Part shown: one piece after another, positions 6,893 through 14,975 of the stretch | Position numbering within the stretch: the stretch's first letter is position 1 | Layout of the letters: every line of letters starts with the position of its first letter | Source: Ramlibacter sp. | Lineage (GTDB): Bacteria; Pseudomonadota; Gammaproteobacteria; Burkholderiales; Burkholderiaceae_C | Length of the DNA stretch: 39,056 nt | Assembly (NCBI GenBank): GCA_021323335.1 | Contig: JAJTCN010000012.1 | Span: forward strand, 1 to 39,056 | Direction: 5' to 3' | Translations under genes and position numbers: made by a program | The notes under the pieces: model-generated | What the model saw: the letters and a program-made list of their open reading frames with translations, nothing else | The model's database searches: none | Told to the model about the DNA's origin: nothing

Positions 6893-7867
6893 TCACTGCC
6901 CGGGCCTGACCTTCGAGTTCGCTACCATGCGCGCCCAGTTGCCCACTTCGGACTTGATGAAGGCGCCGAACTCCGTCGGGCCGGCGTACTCGACTTCCCA
7001 TCCCTGTTGCCGGAGCATGATGTCCTGGACGTCGGGCTGCGCCAGCACGGACTGGCAGGCGCCATTGAGCTTGTCGACCACGGGCTGCGGCGTCTTCGCC
7101 GGTGCCACCAGCCCGGCCCAGCCCTGCACCAGGAAATCGGGGTAGCCCAGCTCCTGCATCGTGGGGACGTCCGGCAGGCCTTTCAGGCGCTTCGCGCTCG
7201 ATGACGCCAGCGCGACCAGCTTGCCCGACTGGACATGCTGTGCGACCGAATTCACCGACTCCCACATCAACGGCACGTGGCCCGCCAGCAGGTCGTTGAT
7301 GCCTGGCGCGGTGCCCTTGTACTGCACGTTCAGGAAGCTCGCGCCGGTGCGGTGCTGGAAGGCCTCCATCGACATGTGGCTGGCCCCGCCGTTGCCCGGC
7401 GACGCATAGGCCAGCGGCTTCGGGCTGCTTTTGGCCAGCGCCACCAGGTCCTTGACCGTCTTCACGCCCAGCGAAGGATGGGCCACCAGCACGTACGAAA
7501 TGACGCCCACGCGGCAGATCGGCGCGAAGTCGTCCGGTACGGCGTAGGGCAGGTTCTTCTGCAGCGCGACGTTGCCCGCCAGCGGCGCCGAGCCGCCCCA
7601 GGCGATGGTGTAGCCGTCCGGTGGCGCCTTCGCGACCAGGTCGGTGCCGATCACGCCGCCGGCGCCCGGTTTGGCATCGACGACGAATTCCTGCCCGAGG
7701 AGGGGCGCCATGCGTTGCGCCATCAGGCGCACGGCCGCATCGCTGGCGCCGCCGACCGAGAACGGCAGAACCCAGCGAATCGGCCGGTTGGGGTAGGCCT
7801 GCTGCGCGTTCGCCGCGGCGGAAACGAGAAAGAGGCAGCAGGCTGCCAGGGTGCGGGTGTATTTCAT
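6893..7867 (-). CDS. Bug-family tripartite tricarboxylate transporter substrate-binding protein
   Basis: A 324-residue periplasmic binding protein. Residues 1-21 are a signal peptide ending ANA; mature sequence begins QQAYPNRPIRWVLPFSVGG, the usual Bug/TctC opening, followed by the family's KPGAGGVIGTDLVAKAPPDGYT loop that contacts carboxylate ligands. Bug proteins bind small carboxylic acids. No TctA/TctB membrane genes are nearby, so it may deliver its ligand to permeases encoded elsewhere or act as a sensor. It is the last gene of operon A and starts 2 nt after the stop of the cupin-like gene. The ATG at 7867 is set by the signal peptide. Confidence 0.92.
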   Translation of the reverse strand: MKYTRTLAACCLFLVSAAANAQQAYPNRPIRWVLPFSVGGASDAAVRLMAQRMAPLLGQEFVVDAKPGAGGVIGTDLVAKAPPDGYTIAWGGSAPLAGNVALQKNLPYAVPDDFAPICRVGVISYVLVAHPSLGVKTVKDLVALAKSSPKPLAYASPGNGGASHMSMEAFQHRTGASFLNVQYKGTAPGINDLLAGHVPLMWESVNSVAQHVQSGKLVALASSSAKRLKGLPDVPTMQELGYPDFLVQGWAGLVAPAKTPQPVVDKLNGACQSVLAQPDVQDIMLRQQGWEVEYAGPTEFGAFIKSEVGNWARMVANSKVRPGQ

Positions 7868-7869
7868 CT

Positions 7870-8628
7870 TCAGTTCTCCGTCTCCGTCGGCTTCATGTAT
7901 TCGGGCGCCTTGTGGGCAAGCCGCAGCGACAGCACGTCCGCGCCGCCGGGCCCCGCGCGCAACGGCAGGGGCTGCTCGTCGGGCGACAGGAAGATTGGCT
8001 CCCACTGGATGAACGTGCGGCCCTTGTACAGCAGCGAGCCCGCGATCACCATCACGAACTGGCCGCTGCTGCCGGCGGGCGTCGGCGCGATGCCTTCGCC
8101 GTCGGGCGGCAGCAGGATGCGTGTCGCGCCGATGCCATCCGGCTGGGGCGGGATCAGCTCCACGCTTTCCGGGGCTCGCCGGGCGGCGAGTTCCTGCGCG
8201 TCGGCCGCGGGGTAGGGGACGCTGTGGAACTGGCGCTTCGGCCCGCGCACCATCTGGTCGCGCCCTTGCGGGAGGAACACCGCGCCCTGCTCGAACACCG
8301 AACGGATCGTGAAGTACGAGAGGCCCTCGTCACCGGCCACCACTGGTCCGTAGCCGGTGTACGCGCCCGCGTAGTGCACCGTGATGGCCTGCACCTTGTG
8401 CGCGCCGAAATGGCCGCCGCCCTGCACGACGACCTGGAACTCGTTCTCGCGGTGGAAATGCGGCGCCAGCGTGCTGTGCGGTCCCTGCTCCACCAGGAAC
8501 ATGGTGGGCGACAGGACGGGGTCGCGCCCGCCCTCCAGCCACTCGCCTTTGAAATACTCGAAGCCGTCGTCCAGCCGCATGTGGCGGCGGCGCGTGCGGC
8601 CGTGTTCCCGTGAACCCGTGACGATCAT
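7870..8628 (-). CDS. Cupin-like protein of unknown function
   Basis: A 252-residue protein that I recognise only at fold level. Residues around 50-75 read PHFHRENEFQVVVQGGGHFG, a cupin motif 1 pattern with metal-ligand His residues and a Glu; a second sheet-rich half contains SGQFVMVIAGSLLYKGRTF. It is likely a cytoplasmic double-stranded beta-helix protein binding a metal or small molecule. The start at 8628 is preceded by AGGAGA, 6 nt from the ATG. It lies between the nitronate monooxygenase-like and Bug genes in operon A. A role in handling an acid or aromatic intermediate is possible but unsupported. Confidence 0.75.
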   Translation of the reverse strand: MIVTGSREHGRTRRRHMRLDDGFEYFKGEWLEGGRDPVLSPTMFLVEQGPHSTLAPHFHRENEFQVVVQGGGHFGAHKVQAITVHYAGAYTGYGPVVAGDEGLSYFTIRSVFEQGAVFLPQGRDQMVRGPKRQFHSVPYPAADAQELAARRAPESVELIPPQPDGIGATRILLPPDGEGIAPTPAGSSGQFVMVIAGSLLYKGRTFIQWEPIFLSPDEQPLPLRAGPGGADVLSLRLAHKAPEYMKPTETEN

Positions 8629-8660
8629 CCTGTGTCTCCTGGAATGTGGGGCGCCGGGGT

Positions 8661-9764
8661 TCAACCCAGCATCGTGTCGAGCCGTTCCTTCGCCTCGGCC
8701 AGTTCGACGAGCATGTCCTGCACCACCTGGCGCACCGAGGTCTCCTCGTTCATGTCGCCGACCAGCTGGCCGACCGGATAGGTGAGGAACTCCTCGGCCT
8801 TCACGCGTTCCACGCGGGTGCGGCCGTGCGCCCACCACAGCATGTTCTGCAGCGGCGCGGGCAGCGGCTCGGGGGCGCCCGGCCGGTTCCAGGCATCGGT
8901 GAAGGCGTTGCGCAGCGTGCGGCATTGCTTGCCGGTGACGCTGCGGGTCAGCACCGCGTCGTCGCCGCCCGCCTTCATCAGCTTGGCGCGGATTTCCGGG
9001 GTCAGTTCGCTTTGCAGGGTCTTCAGCCAGATCGAGCCGCACCACACGCCTTCGCAGCCCAGCGCCAGGGCCGCCGCCACCTGCCGGCCGCGACCGACGC
9101 CGCCGCCGCCCAGCACCGGCAGCGGCGCCACGGCGTCGACGATGCGCGGCCACAGCACCATCGACGAGATGTTGCCGGTGTGGCCCGCCGCTTCCGTGCC
9201 GACCGCCACGACGAGGTCGCAACCGGCGGCCTGGTGTTTCAGTGCATGTTCCGTCTTGCCCGCCAGCGCGCCGACCTTGATGCCCTGCGCATGCGCCCTG
9301 GCCACCAGCTCCCGGGGCGGGCTGCCCAGCGCGTTGACGATCAGCTTGATCGGGTGCCGGAAGCAGATCTCCAGCATCTCCAGGCTTTCGCGCGGGGTCA
9401 TGTGCAGGCCCTTGAGCAGTTCGCGCGCCGCCGCGTCCGCCTGCGCGGGCGGCAGGCGCGGGATGCCGGCGTCGTCCAGCAGCTTGCGCACGAACTCCAC
9501 GTGCGCCGCGGGCAGCGCATCGATGTCGACCTGGGCGACGTCCTCGTATTTCGAGGGCATGAGGATGTCGACCCCGTACGGGCGTCCGCCGATGTGCGCG
9601 TCGATCCAGCGCAGGTCTTCCTCCACGCGGTCCGGGTGCGCGCGCGCCATGCCCAGCACGCCCAGCCCGCCAGCCTTGGAGACCTCCACCACCACGTCGC
9701 GGCAGTGGGAAAAGGCGAAGATCGGCGCCTCGATGCCGAACATCTCGCACAGGCGGTTGTTCAT
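8661..9764 (-). CDS. Nitronate monooxygenase / 2-nitropropane dioxygenase family flavoprotein
   Basis: A 367-residue TIM-barrel flavoenzyme. Glycine-rich FMN-binding loops AGGLGVLGMA (31-40) and VLGGGGVGRG (217-226) and the active-site region GTEAAGHTGN with His195, equivalent to the catalytic His of nitronate monooxygenases, support the family call. Members oxidise alkyl nitronates with FMN and oxygen, but many in acyl-CoA clusters have no proven substrate; FabK-type enoyl reductases share the fold. It lies between the acyl-CoA dehydrogenase gene (10 nt upstream) and the cupin-like gene in operon A. The true reaction is uncertain. Confidence 0.85.
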   Translation of the reverse strand: MNNRLCEMFGIEAPIFAFSHCRDVVVEVSKAGGLGVLGMARAHPDRVEEDLRWIDAHIGGRPYGVDILMPSKYEDVAQVDIDALPAAHVEFVRKLLDDAGIPRLPPAQADAAARELLKGLHMTPRESLEMLEICFRHPIKLIVNALGSPPRELVARAHAQGIKVGALAGKTEHALKHQAAGCDLVVAVGTEAAGHTGNISSMVLWPRIVDAVAPLPVLGGGGVGRGRQVAAALALGCEGVWCGSIWLKTLQSELTPEIRAKLMKAGGDDAVLTRSVTGKQCRTLRNAFTDAWNRPGAPEPLPAPLQNMLWWAHGRTRVERVKAEEFLTYPVGQLVGDMNEETSVRQVVQDMLVELAEAKERLDTMLG

Positions 9765-9774
9765 GGCTGGTTCC

Positions 9775-10947
9775 TCAGTATGACTTGGGCAGGCCGAGCA
9801 CGCGCTCGGCGATGAACGAAAGGATCATCTCGCGGCTGACCGGCGCGATGCGCGGGATCATGATTTCGCGCAGGTAGCGCTCGACGTGGAACTCCCGCGA
9901 ATAGCCCATGCCGCCGTGCGTCAGGATCGACTGCTCGCAGGCGCGGAACCCCGCCTCGGCGGCCAGGTACTTCGCCGCGTTGGCCTCGGCGCCGCACTCC
10001 TTGCCCTGGTCGTACAGCCAGGCCGCCTTCATCATCAGCAGCTGCGCGGCCTCCAGTTCCACCCAGTTGCGCGCCAGCGGATGCTGGATGCCCTGGTTCT
10101 GCCCGATCGGGCGGTCGAACACCACGCGCTCCTTCGCGTACGCCGCCGCCTTCTTCAGCGCGATCCTGCCGATGCCGATGGCCTCGGAAGCCAGCAGCAC
10201 GCGCTCCGGGTTCATGCCGTGCAGGATGTACTTGAAGCCCTTGCCTTCCTCGCCGACGCGGTCCTCCACCGGAATCTCCAGGCCATCGATGAACAGCTCG
10301 TTGGAGTCCACGCAGTTGCGGCCCATCTTGTCGATCTTGCGGATGTCGACCCGGCTGCGGTCCAGGTCGGTGTAGAACAGCGACAGCCCGCCCGACTTGT
10401 TGGCCGGCGCCAGGTCCTCCAGCGGCGTGGTGCGCGCCAGCAGCAGGATCTTGTCGGCCACCTGCGCGGTGGAGATCCACACCTTCTGGCCGTGGATGAC
10501 GTACTTGTCTCCCTGCCGCACGGCGCGCGTCTTCAGCTTGGTGGTGTTGAGTCCGGTATTGGGCTCGGTCACGGCGAAGCACGACTTCACCTCGCCCCTG
10601 GCCATCGGCGGCAGCATCCGCCGCTTCTGTTCCTCGTTGCCGAACACCACGACGGGCATCAGCCCGAACACGTTGATGTGGATGCTGGAGGCCCCGCTCA
10701 TGCAGGCGCCCGACTCGGCCACCGCCTGCATCATGATGGCCGCCTCCTGCACGCCCAGGCCGGCGCCGCCGTACTGCTCCGGAATGGCCAGGCCCAGCCA
10801 GCCGGCCTTGCCCATCGCCTGGTAGAAGTCGTGCGGGAACACCCCGTCGATATCGCGCTCGCGCCAATACGACTCCGGGAAATTGCTGCACAGGCTGGTC
10901 ACCGCTTCGCGGATGGACTCCTGCTCCGGGGTCAGTTCGAAATTCAT
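9775..10947 (-). CDS. Acyl-CoA dehydrogenase (operon A)
   Basis: A 390-residue flavoprotein that would introduce a trans-2,3 double bond into an acyl-CoA and pass electrons to ETF. The helical N-terminal domain, the FAD-contacting CFAVTEPNTGLNTTKLKTRA and KVWISTAQVADK strands, and the C-terminal FDRPIGQNQGIQHPLA helix are all present. The position of the usual YEGT catalytic Glu reads PRIAPVS, but Glu248 in MNPERVLLA fits the alternative base used by isovaleryl-CoA and long-chain dehydrogenases. An AAGGAA ribosome-binding site precedes the ATG. It closely resembles the dehydrogenase at 27842, including the C-terminal ERVLGLPKSY, so the two are paralogues. The acyl substrate is unknown. Confidence 0.92.
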   Translation of the reverse strand: MNFELTPEQESIREAVTSLCSNFPESYWRERDIDGVFPHDFYQAMGKAGWLGLAIPEQYGGAGLGVQEAAIMMQAVAESGACMSGASSIHINVFGLMPVVVFGNEEQKRRMLPPMARGEVKSCFAVTEPNTGLNTTKLKTRAVRQGDKYVIHGQKVWISTAQVADKILLLARTTPLEDLAPANKSGGLSLFYTDLDRSRVDIRKIDKMGRNCVDSNELFIDGLEIPVEDRVGEEGKGFKYILHGMNPERVLLASEAIGIGRIALKKAAAYAKERVVFDRPIGQNQGIQHPLARNWVELEAAQLLMMKAAWLYDQGKECGAEANAAKYLAAEAGFRACEQSILTHGGMGYSREFHVERYLREIMIPRIAPVSREMILSFIAERVLGLPKSY

Positions 10948-10973
10948 CGGGAGATTTCCTTGGTTCGTTCCGT

Positions 10974-11744
10974 TCAGCGGCCGGTCCAGCGGGGCGCGCG
11001 TTTCTCGGCAAAGGCGCGCGGCCCTTCCTGCGCGTCCTCGCTCAGGTAGACGCTCTCGAACAGCGGGTAGGCGGCGCGCAGGGCGGCGGAGCGGCCCATC
11101 TCGGTGGACAGGTACACCAGTTCGCGCGCGGCCTTGACGGTGAGCGGTGCGTTGCCGGCGATGGCCTGGGCCATCTCCAGGGCCTTGTGGCGCAGTTGGG
11201 CCAGCGGCACCACGGCGTTGACGTAGCCCAGTTCGTAGGCGCGCTGCGCGGACATCGGCGCGCCGGTGAGCAGCAGTTCCATCATCACGCGCTGCGGCAG
11301 CAGGTGGACCAGCGGCGCGGCCCAGGGCATGCCGCGGCCGACCTTGGCTTCCGTGATGCCGAACTGGGCGTTGTCGCTGGCCACGCACAGGTCGCACATC
11401 TGCGCGAACAGGAAGCCGCCCGCATAGGCCACGCCGTTCACCGCCGCGATCACGGGCTTGTCCAGCTTCACCCCGTCGCCCAGGATCGGGAACATGTCCC
11501 GCGGCGGCACGCGCAGCTGGGTCGCCGCGGCCTGCTTCAGGTCCATGCCGGCGCAGAAGGCCTTGTCGCCGCTGCCGGTGAGGATGCCCACCCGCAGGGA
11601 GTCGTCGCTCCCCAGCTTCTGCCACGCCAGCCGCAGGCCCTCGATCACGCCGGTGTTGATGGCGTTGCGCGCCTGCGGGCGGTCGATGGTGACGATGGCG
11701 ATGCCGTCGACCGCCTCGAAGCGGATTTCCTCGGTCAGGTTCAT
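10974..11744 (-). CDS. Enoyl-CoA hydratase/isomerase (operon A)
   Basis: A 256-residue crotonase-fold enzyme expected to add water to a 2-enoyl-CoA. The oxyanion-hole segments KAFCAGMDLKQ and NGVAYAGGFLFA are present. Both catalytic glutamates of classical hydratases can be placed: one in FGITEAKVG and one in MMELLLTG, so true hydratase activity is plausible. The C-terminal EGPRAFAEKRAPRW is typical of the family. Its start overlaps the preceding gene's stop by 4 nt (ATGA), giving translational coupling with the CoA-transferase-like gene; the dehydrogenase follows after 26 nt. The substrate is not predictable. Confidence 0.92.
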   Translation of the reverse strand: MNLTEEIRFEAVDGIAIVTIDRPQARNAINTGVIEGLRLAWQKLGSDDSLRVGILTGSGDKAFCAGMDLKQAAATQLRVPPRDMFPILGDGVKLDKPVIAAVNGVAYAGGFLFAQMCDLCVASDNAQFGITEAKVGRGMPWAAPLVHLLPQRVMMELLLTGAPMSAQRAYELGYVNAVVPLAQLRHKALEMAQAIAGNAPLTVKAARELVYLSTEMGRSAALRAAYPLFESVYLSEDAQEGPRAFAEKRAPRWTGR

Positions 11745-13009
11745 GCCAGTTCTCCCCAGGTCTCGCGCGCCTCGCGGAGGAGGCGGTCGCGGTGTTCCGG
11801 CGCGGCGATGGCCACCATCGCCTTCACGCGTTCCCGCAGGCTCTTGCCGCGCAGGCGGGCGATGCCGTGCTCCGTGGCGATGACGTCGACGTCGCTGCGC
11901 GCGGTGGTCACCGGCCCCGACAGCGTGCCGACGATCTTCGAATCGCCCTTCTTGCCCGTGGAGGGCAGGGCGACGATGGACACCCCGCCTTCCGACTGGG
12001 CGGCGGCGCGCACGTAGTCGACCTGGCCGCCGACGGCGCCGATGTACTCGCTGCCGATGGCTTCGGCGTTCACCTGGCCGGTGAGGTCCACTTCGAGCGC
12101 CGAGTTGATCGACACGAAATTCTTCAGCCGCGACAGCACCGACAGGTGGTGGGTGTAGCTGGTCGGGCAAAGGCGGACCTGCGGATTGCGGTCGGCGAAA
12201 CGGTAGAGGCGCTCCGTGCCGAAGAGCACGCCGCTCACCGTGACGCCGGGGTCGATGCCCTTGTGCGCGTTGGTGACTGCGCCGCTTTCCACCAGGTCGA
12301 CCACCGAGTCCCCGATCATCCCGGAATGGATCCCGAGATCGCGGCGGTTGGCCAGCATCGTCATGATCGCTTCCGGCACCGCGCCGATGCCGACCTGCAG
12401 CGTCGCGCGGTCGGGAATCAGGGCGTCGAGGTGCCGGGCGATGCTGCGCTCGAGGTCGCCGAAGGGCGCGGCGGGCAGCTCGAGCGGCTTGCGGTCGCTC
12501 TCGATCGCCACCGTGATCTCATCGGCGACGAGCGGCCGGTCGCAATGCGCCCAGGGGATCTGGCGGTTGATTTCGGCGATGACCACGCGGGCCTTCGACA
12601 TCGCCGTGCGGACGTAATCGTTGACCAGCCCGAAGCTGTGTTCGCCGCGTTCGTTGGCGGGGCTCACCTGCAGCATCACCACGTCCGCGCGGAGCGTGCC
12701 GGCGCGCAGCAGCGGCTCGATGGCGGAGATGTGGCACGGGATGGGGTCGAGCTTGCCGGCGCTGGCCAGCTTGCGCAGCGAGCCGATGCCGCCGATGCCC
12801 TTGAAGCGCAGGTGGTCGGCGTGTTCCGGCTGGAAGGTCCTGGAGAAGCCGGAACCGAAGAACACGCCCGCGCCGCTGTACGCGGCACGCTGCTGCACGA
12901 ACTTCTCGCCCAGGGTGAGGGCCTCGCCGCAGCCTTGCTGGAACAGCACGCCGTCGCCGGGGCGCACGAACTGCCCGAGGTCGAGGTCGTCGAGTGCCAC
13001 CGTGCGCAT
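11741..13009 (-). CDS. Acetyl-CoA hydrolase/transferase family protein (Cat1-like)
   Basis: A 422-residue member of the family I CoA-transferase group that includes 4-hydroxybutyrate and acetate/succinate CoA-transferases and the RipA itaconate CoA-transferases. The second half carries VGIGAVPEAIM, LGIHSGMIGDSVVDLVESG and ALEVDLTGQVNAEAIG, diagnostic for the group. The family's catalytic Glu is usually in GIHTEM; here that position is Gly230 (GIHSGM), so the usual covalent glutamyl-CoA mechanism may be lost or altered. It overlaps the CitE-like gene by 1 nt and the hydratase gene by 4 nt. Pairing with a CitE-like lyase resembles itaconate degradation modules, but the function is inferred. Confidence 0.88.
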   Translation of the reverse strand: MRTVALDDLDLGQFVRPGDGVLFQQGCGEALTLGEKFVQQRAAYSGAGVFFGSGFSRTFQPEHADHLRFKGIGGIGSLRKLASAGKLDPIPCHISAIEPLLRAGTLRADVVMLQVSPANERGEHSFGLVNDYVRTAMSKARVVIAEINRQIPWAHCDRPLVADEITVAIESDRKPLELPAAPFGDLERSIARHLDALIPDRATLQVGIGAVPEAIMTMLANRRDLGIHSGMIGDSVVDLVESGAVTNAHKGIDPGVTVSGVLFGTERLYRFADRNPQVRLCPTSYTHHLSVLSRLKNFVSINSALEVDLTGQVNAEAIGSEYIGAVGGQVDYVRAAAQSEGGVSIVALPSTGKKGDSKIVGTLSGPVTTARSDVDVIATEHGIARLRGKSLRERVKAMVAIAAPEHRDRLLREARETWGELA

Positions 13010-13872
13010 CAGGACCCCCCGGCCGGCAGCGCGAGCACCTGCTGGGCGCGCTTGAGCAGGGGCCCGTCGATCATGCGGCCCTGGAAGTCGATGGTCCCGA
13101 TGCCGCGCGCGGTGGCGTCCTCGTAGGCGGCGATCAGCCGCCGGGCGTAGTCGCGCTCCTCCGCGGTCGGCGAGAAGGCCCGGTGCGACAGCTTCACCTG
13201 GCCCGGCGTCACGCAGATCTTGCCTTCGTAGCCGAGGTCGCGGCCGCGCGCGGAATCCTCCAGGAACAGCGCGTCGTTGCGGATGTCCACGACGGCCTGG
13301 TCGATCGCGATCAGCCCCGCCGCCCTGGCGGCCATGACAACCATCGAGCGCGCCGTGTACACCTCGTCGCCGCGCGGCGTGCGGCGGCCGCCGATGTCGG
13401 CCGCGAAATCCTCCGCGCCGAAGTACACCGACCCCATGCAGGCCGTGCGGGCGCACACGTCCACGGCGTTGAGCACGCCCTTGACCGACTCGATGCCGCC
13501 GACGATGGTGCGGGGCCGCGGACGCGGCGCCTCCGCATCGCGGCGGCGGATCCAGTGGATGGCGGGGAAAGCCTGTTCGGGCGCCTCGAGCTTGGGGATC
13601 ACCACGCCGTCGACGTCGGCCAGGAACGCCGCTTCGAGATCCGCCAGGTAGTGCGGCGAGTCCGGCACGTTGACCCGCACCGTGAGCATCTGTTCCAGGC
13701 CGGCGGCGCGCACTTGCGCCACGTTGTCGCGCAGCGCTTCGCGGGCACGCTGCTTTTCGCCGGCCGGTGTGCCGTCTTCCAGGTCGATGACACAGCAGTC
13801 CGCGCCGAAGCGGGGAAATTTCAGGAGGAGATCGGGCCGGTTGGCCGGCGCAAAGAAGAGGGATCGGATCAT
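13009..13872 (-). CDS. CitE-like CoA-ester lyase (HpcH/HpaI aldolase family)
   Basis: A 287-residue aldolase-type lyase. The N-terminal IRSLFFAPANRPDLL, Arg67 in TVRVN, Glu128 in GGIESVKG and Asp155 in FGAEDFAADIG match the CoA-ester lyase group, where Glu and Asp bind magnesium. Members cleave citramalyl-, malyl- or methylmalyl-CoA into acyl-CoA plus a 2-oxoacid. It is the first gene of operon A. An AGGAG stands 15 nt before the ATG, longer than usual spacing. It diverges from the NUDIX gene across 80 nt containing a perfect palindrome. Citramalyl-CoA lyase activity fits the context best but is not proven. Confidence 0.88.
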   Translation of the reverse strand: MIRSLFFAPANRPDLLLKFPRFGADCCVIDLEDGTPAGEKQRAREALRDNVAQVRAAGLEQMLTVRVNVPDSPHYLADLEAAFLADVDGVVIPKLEAPEQAFPAIHWIRRRDAEAPRPRPRTIVGGIESVKGVLNAVDVCARTACMGSVYFGAEDFAADIGGRRTPRGDEVYTARSMVVMAARAAGLIAIDQAVVDIRNDALFLEDSARGRDLGYEGKICVTPGQVKLSHRAFSPTAEERDYARRLIAAYEDATARGIGTIDFQGRMIDGPLLKRAQQVLALPAGGS

Positions 13873-13926
13873 GAAGCAAAAGCGTAACTCCTCTTGCGCG
13901 TAATGTCCATTGGGATGTACTCTTTG

Positions 13927-13940
13927 TTCATGTACATGAA
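13927..13940. promoter_or_regulatory. Perfect 14-bp palindrome in divergent promoter (candidate operator)
   Basis: TTCATGTACATGAA equals its own reverse complement. It sits in the 80-nt region between operon A and the NUDIX gene, 12 nt before the latter's ATG. Nearby words are ATGTCCATTGGG at 13903-13914 and further GTAC cores at 13917 and 13943. Related words (TGTTCATGT, CCATTCATG) recur in the divergent promoter at 23437-23530, so one regulator, perhaps the IclR protein, could act at both. The regulator is inferred. Confidence 0.5.
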
Positions 13941-13952
13941 TGGGTACCGCCG

Positions 13953-14975
13953 ATGAGCACCCCGATCGCACCGACGAGTCCCTCCGTCCCCCGCGATGCT
14001 TCCACGGTGGTGGTGGTGCGCGAGGGCAAGGCCGGCATCGAAGTCCTGCTGCTGCAGCGGGCCGAGCGCGGCGACCACAACAGCGGCGCATGGGTGTTTC
14101 CGGGTGGCCTGGTCGACCCGGGCGACCGCCAGCTGGGCGCGCAGGCCTTCCAGCGCGCCGCGCTGCGCGAATGCTTCGAGGAGTGCGGCATCCTGCTGGC
14201 GCGCGATGCGGCCGGCGAATGGCCGCGGCTCGACGACGAGGCGCGAGCGCGGCTGGCCGCGCTGCGCCCGCAAGTGGCCAGCGGCGAGACCACCATCGAA
14301 GCGGTCTGCAGCCAGTTCGGCCTGCGTCCCGCGGACGAGACGCTGCACTTCATCGCCCACTGGCTCACGCCCATGGGCCGCGCCAAGCGCTTCGACACGC
14401 GCTTCTTCGTCACGGCCGTGCCGCACGGCCAGGAGGCGCTGCACGACGCGCGGGAAACGCTGGACCACGTCTGGCTGGCGCCGGCCGAGGCGCTGTTGCC
14501 CAGCCACTCGCGGCGGTTGATGACACCGACGCGCGCCACCATCGAGGCCCTGCTGCCGTTCGATTCGATCCGCGCGCTCCAGGCCTGGGCTTCGCAGCCG
14601 CGGACGGTCGAGCGCATCCTGCCCCGGCTGGCGCTGGACGCCGGCGGCGTGCGGCCGGTGCAACCGCACGAGCCGGCCTACGCCGAGGTCGCGAAGCTCG
14701 ACCCGCAAGGTCGCTGCGACACCTGGTGCGAACTGCGGCCGGGCGTGGAAGTCAGGCTCGGCGAGCTCCTCACGCGCATCGTGCGCGAGGACGGCAGCAA
14801 CCGCTACCTCGTCGACGGCGCCGAAGTCGCTGCGACGGCACCGGTCCTCGTGGCCGGAGACCGCATCGTCATCGCTCCTGACGAAGCATCGGTGCCGACG
14901 GAATGGCGCGCGGCCGCGGACTGGATCGCGCCGCCGCGCGGCTTCCTGCGCGCGCTGGGCCGGCCGGCGGGCTAG
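13953..14975 (+). CDS. NUDIX hydrolase, NUDT19/CoA-diphosphatase-like
   Basis: A 340-residue protein. The N-terminal NUDIX fold includes VLLLQRAERG and GAWVFPGGLVDPGD, with the catalytic box split by an insertion and ending LRECFEECGI (residues 71-80). A long box insertion and an extended C-terminal region are features of NUDT7/NUDT19-like enzymes that cleave CoA and acyl-CoA into 4'-phosphopantetheine derivatives and 3',5'-ADP. Placement among acyl-CoA genes supports a CoA-related substrate. It is transcribed against both neighbouring operons: divergent from the CitE-like gene and convergent with the hydratase gene, with a 4-nt overlap of the stop regions. Confidence 0.82.
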   Translation: MSTPIAPTSPSVPRDASTVVVVREGKAGIEVLLLQRAERGDHNSGAWVFPGGLVDPGDRQLGAQAFQRAALRECFEECGILLARDAAGEWPRLDDEARARLAALRPQVASGETTIEAVCSQFGLRPADETLHFIAHWLTPMGRAKRFDTRFFVTAVPHGQEALHDARETLDHVWLAPAEALLPSHSRRLMTPTRATIEALLPFDSIRALQAWASQPRTVERILPRLALDAGGVRPVQPHEPAYAEVAKLDPQGRCDTWCELRPGVEVRLGELLTRIVREDGSNRYLVDGAEVAATAPVLVAGDRIVIAPDEASVPTEWRAAADWIAPPRGFLRALGRPAG

